A DNA stretch of 6,305 bases from Phycisphaerae bacterium (GTDB taxonomy: Bacteria > Planctomycetota > Phycisphaerae > UBA1845 > Fen-1342), in contig JALSRY010000791.1 of assembly GCA_026984555.1 (NCBI GenBank), positions 1 through 6,305 of the forward strand, given 5' to 3'. Positions 5,394-6,305 of this stretch are shown here, one piece after another. How positions within the stretch are numbered: position 1 is the stretch's first letter; each line of letters opens with the position of its first letter. The position numbers and the translations under genes were made by a program. The notes below the pieces were generated by a model, which saw only the letters and a program-made list of their open reading frames with translations, ran no database searches and was not told the origin of the DNA.

Positions 5394-5484
5394 CATTGTA
5401 CACGCGTGCGCCCTGCCGGGTCGCAGTGGATGGCGTGGGGTAACGCTCGCGTTCGCTGCGAGTTGCGCGTGATTATGGGACGTG

Positions 5485-5498
5485 GGCCGCAAGCGGCC
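5485..5498 (+). promoter_or_regulatory. Short inverted repeat just upstream of the aroB ribosome site
   Basis: GGCCGC (5485-5490) and GCGGCC (5493-5498) are separated by AA and lie 13 bases before the GGAGG ribosome site of aroB. It could be a small leader hairpin (5 bp with a 4-nt loop) or a protein-binding palindrome. In GC-rich DNA such a match may be chance. I found no convincing aroB promoter between 5394 and 5484. Confidence 0.25.
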
Positions 5499-5525
5499 GA
5501 TAGAAAGTCCCGGAGGATCATATCC

Positions 5526-6305
5526 ATGCGAATCGTCGATGTCCGGCTCCACGAACGCGCGTATCCGATCTTCGTCGGCGCCGGCGCCCGGGGGCAACTG
5601 ATGCTGCTCGTGGGTAAGCTTCCGGGCGTTCGCCAGATTGCGCTGATCTGTGACGAGCGGGTGGCCGGTCTGCATCTGGACAAGATTCGCGCGGGGCTGG
5701 AGTGGCCGCTGAGCGTGTTGCGCGTTCCGCCCGGGGAGGAGAGTAAGACACTCGCCCAAGCGGGGCGGCTATATGATGAGTTGGCGCGTATCCGATTCGG
5801 TCGCAAGGACTTAGTGGTTACGTTCGGCGGTGGCGTGACTGGCGACCTCGGTGGTTTCGTCGCTGCCACCTGGGTCCGGGGCGTTCGCTTCATCCAGGTT
5901 CCCACCACGCTCGAGGCGGCCATCGACGCTTCCATCGGCGGCAAGACCGGCGTGAACCACGCTGCTGGCAAGAACCTGATCGGCGCGTTTCACCAGCCGG
6001 CGGCGGTGTTGATCGACACGGAGTTCTTGGAAACGCTTCCACAGCGCGACTACATCGCCGGTCTTGGCGAGAGTGTCAAACACGCCATCATTCGCGATCC
6101 CGACTTGCTGGGGTGGCACGAGGAACATGCCCGCGAGATCGTCGAACGCAAGCCCGATGTGCTCGAGCTGCTCATTGCCCGCAATTGCGAGATCAAGGCC
6201 GACGTGGTGGCCCGCGATGAACGCGAGGACGATCTGCGGATGATCCTCAACTACGGGCACACGATCGGCCACGCCATCGAGCACCTGCTCGGGTATGCCC
6301 TCCGG
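5526..6305 (+). CDS. aroB: 3-dehydroquinate synthase, 3'-truncated by window end
   Basis: AroB converts DAHP to 3-dehydroquinate, the second shikimate-pathway step, using NAD and a divalent metal in the cytoplasm. The first 260 residues are present of a usual 350-370; the frame runs off the window. Motifs: PGEESKTL (69-76), NAD-binding GGGVTGDLGGFVAAT (101-115), GVRFIQVPTTL (119-129), DASIGGKTGVNH (134-145), GKNLIGAFHQP (148-158), GLGESVKHAIIRD (179-191, metal ligand E182), CEIKADVVARDERE (221-234) and LNYGHTIGHAIEH (241-253, metal ligand H245). The second histidine ligand (in HGEAV) would lie beyond the edge. Small departures from the common sequence are E130 and A132 in PTTLEAAIDAS, where many members have Leu and Gln. 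ATG 5526 has GGAGG (5512-5516) 9 bases upstream. It is divergent from folC across 168 bases. Confidence 0.97.
   Translation, partial: MRIVDVRLHERAYPIFVGAGARGQLMLLVGKLPGVRQIALICDERVAGLHLDKIRAGLEWPLSVLRVPPGEESKTLAQAGRLYDELARIRFGRKDLVVTFGGGVTGDLGGFVAATWVRGVRFIQVPTTLEAAIDASIGGKTGVNHAAGKNLIGAFHQPAAVLIDTEFLETLPQRDYIAGLGESVKHAIIRDPDLLGWHEEHAREIVERKPDVLELLIARNCEIKADVVARDEREDDLRMILNYGHTIGHAIEHLLGYALR

Noticed and set aside
5390..5971. - strand frame of 193 codons opposite aroB
   Set aside because: It is antisense to a clear aroB gene, with Ser/Arg/Pro-rich shadow composition.

Overview
The window is GC-rich, densely coded bacterial DNA that looks chromosomal. No phage, insertion sequence, CRISPR array or tRNA is visible. 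The gene set (soluble PAS kinase, STAS/anti-sigma kinase pair, FolC with a basic N-terminal tail, AroB) and the style of the unrecognised proteins suggest Planctomycetota, perhaps a Phycisphaerae-like lineage. That assignment is inference from general resemblance, as no marker gene is present.

Layout. (1) Positions 3-1833, + strand: the 3' part of an unrecognised protein gene overlaps by 8 bp a soluble PAS-HisKA-HATPase histidine kinase with an unusual His-His H-box. (2) Positions 1834-1911: short convergent gap with a strong GC hairpin (1892-1921) that covers the stop codon of the opposing gene. (3) Positions 3366-1912, - strand: an apparent three-gene operon of STAS anti-anti-sigma protein, RsbW/SpoIIAB-type serine kinase and a three-helix membrane protein, with a good sigma-70-like promoter at 3493-3465. 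(4) Positions 3367-3938: a roughly 570-base non-coding region. It holds the operon promoter, a 154-bp inverted-repeat structure containing a hairpin plus T6 on the - strand, a lower-GC island with a weak candidate promoter, and two small hairpins just past folC. (5) Positions 5357-3939, - strand: folC. (6) Positions 5526-6305, + strand: aroB, divergent from folC and cut by the window edge.

How the genes work together. The STAS protein and the serine kinase form the core of a partner-switching signalling system, in which the kinase either binds its target (classically a sigma factor) or phosphorylates and binds the STAS protein. Neither the target nor a PP2C phosphatase is in the window; the position where many systems carry the sigma factor holds a membrane protein. 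The histidine kinase is an orphan here, with no response regulator. aroB (shikimate pathway, towards chorismate and p-aminobenzoate) and folC (folate glutamylation) lie divergently and act in metabolically connected pathways.

The least explained item is the 3612-3765 inverted-repeat structure and the possible small RNA on its - strand. The unusual kinase H-box and the membrane-linked partner-switch operon come next.
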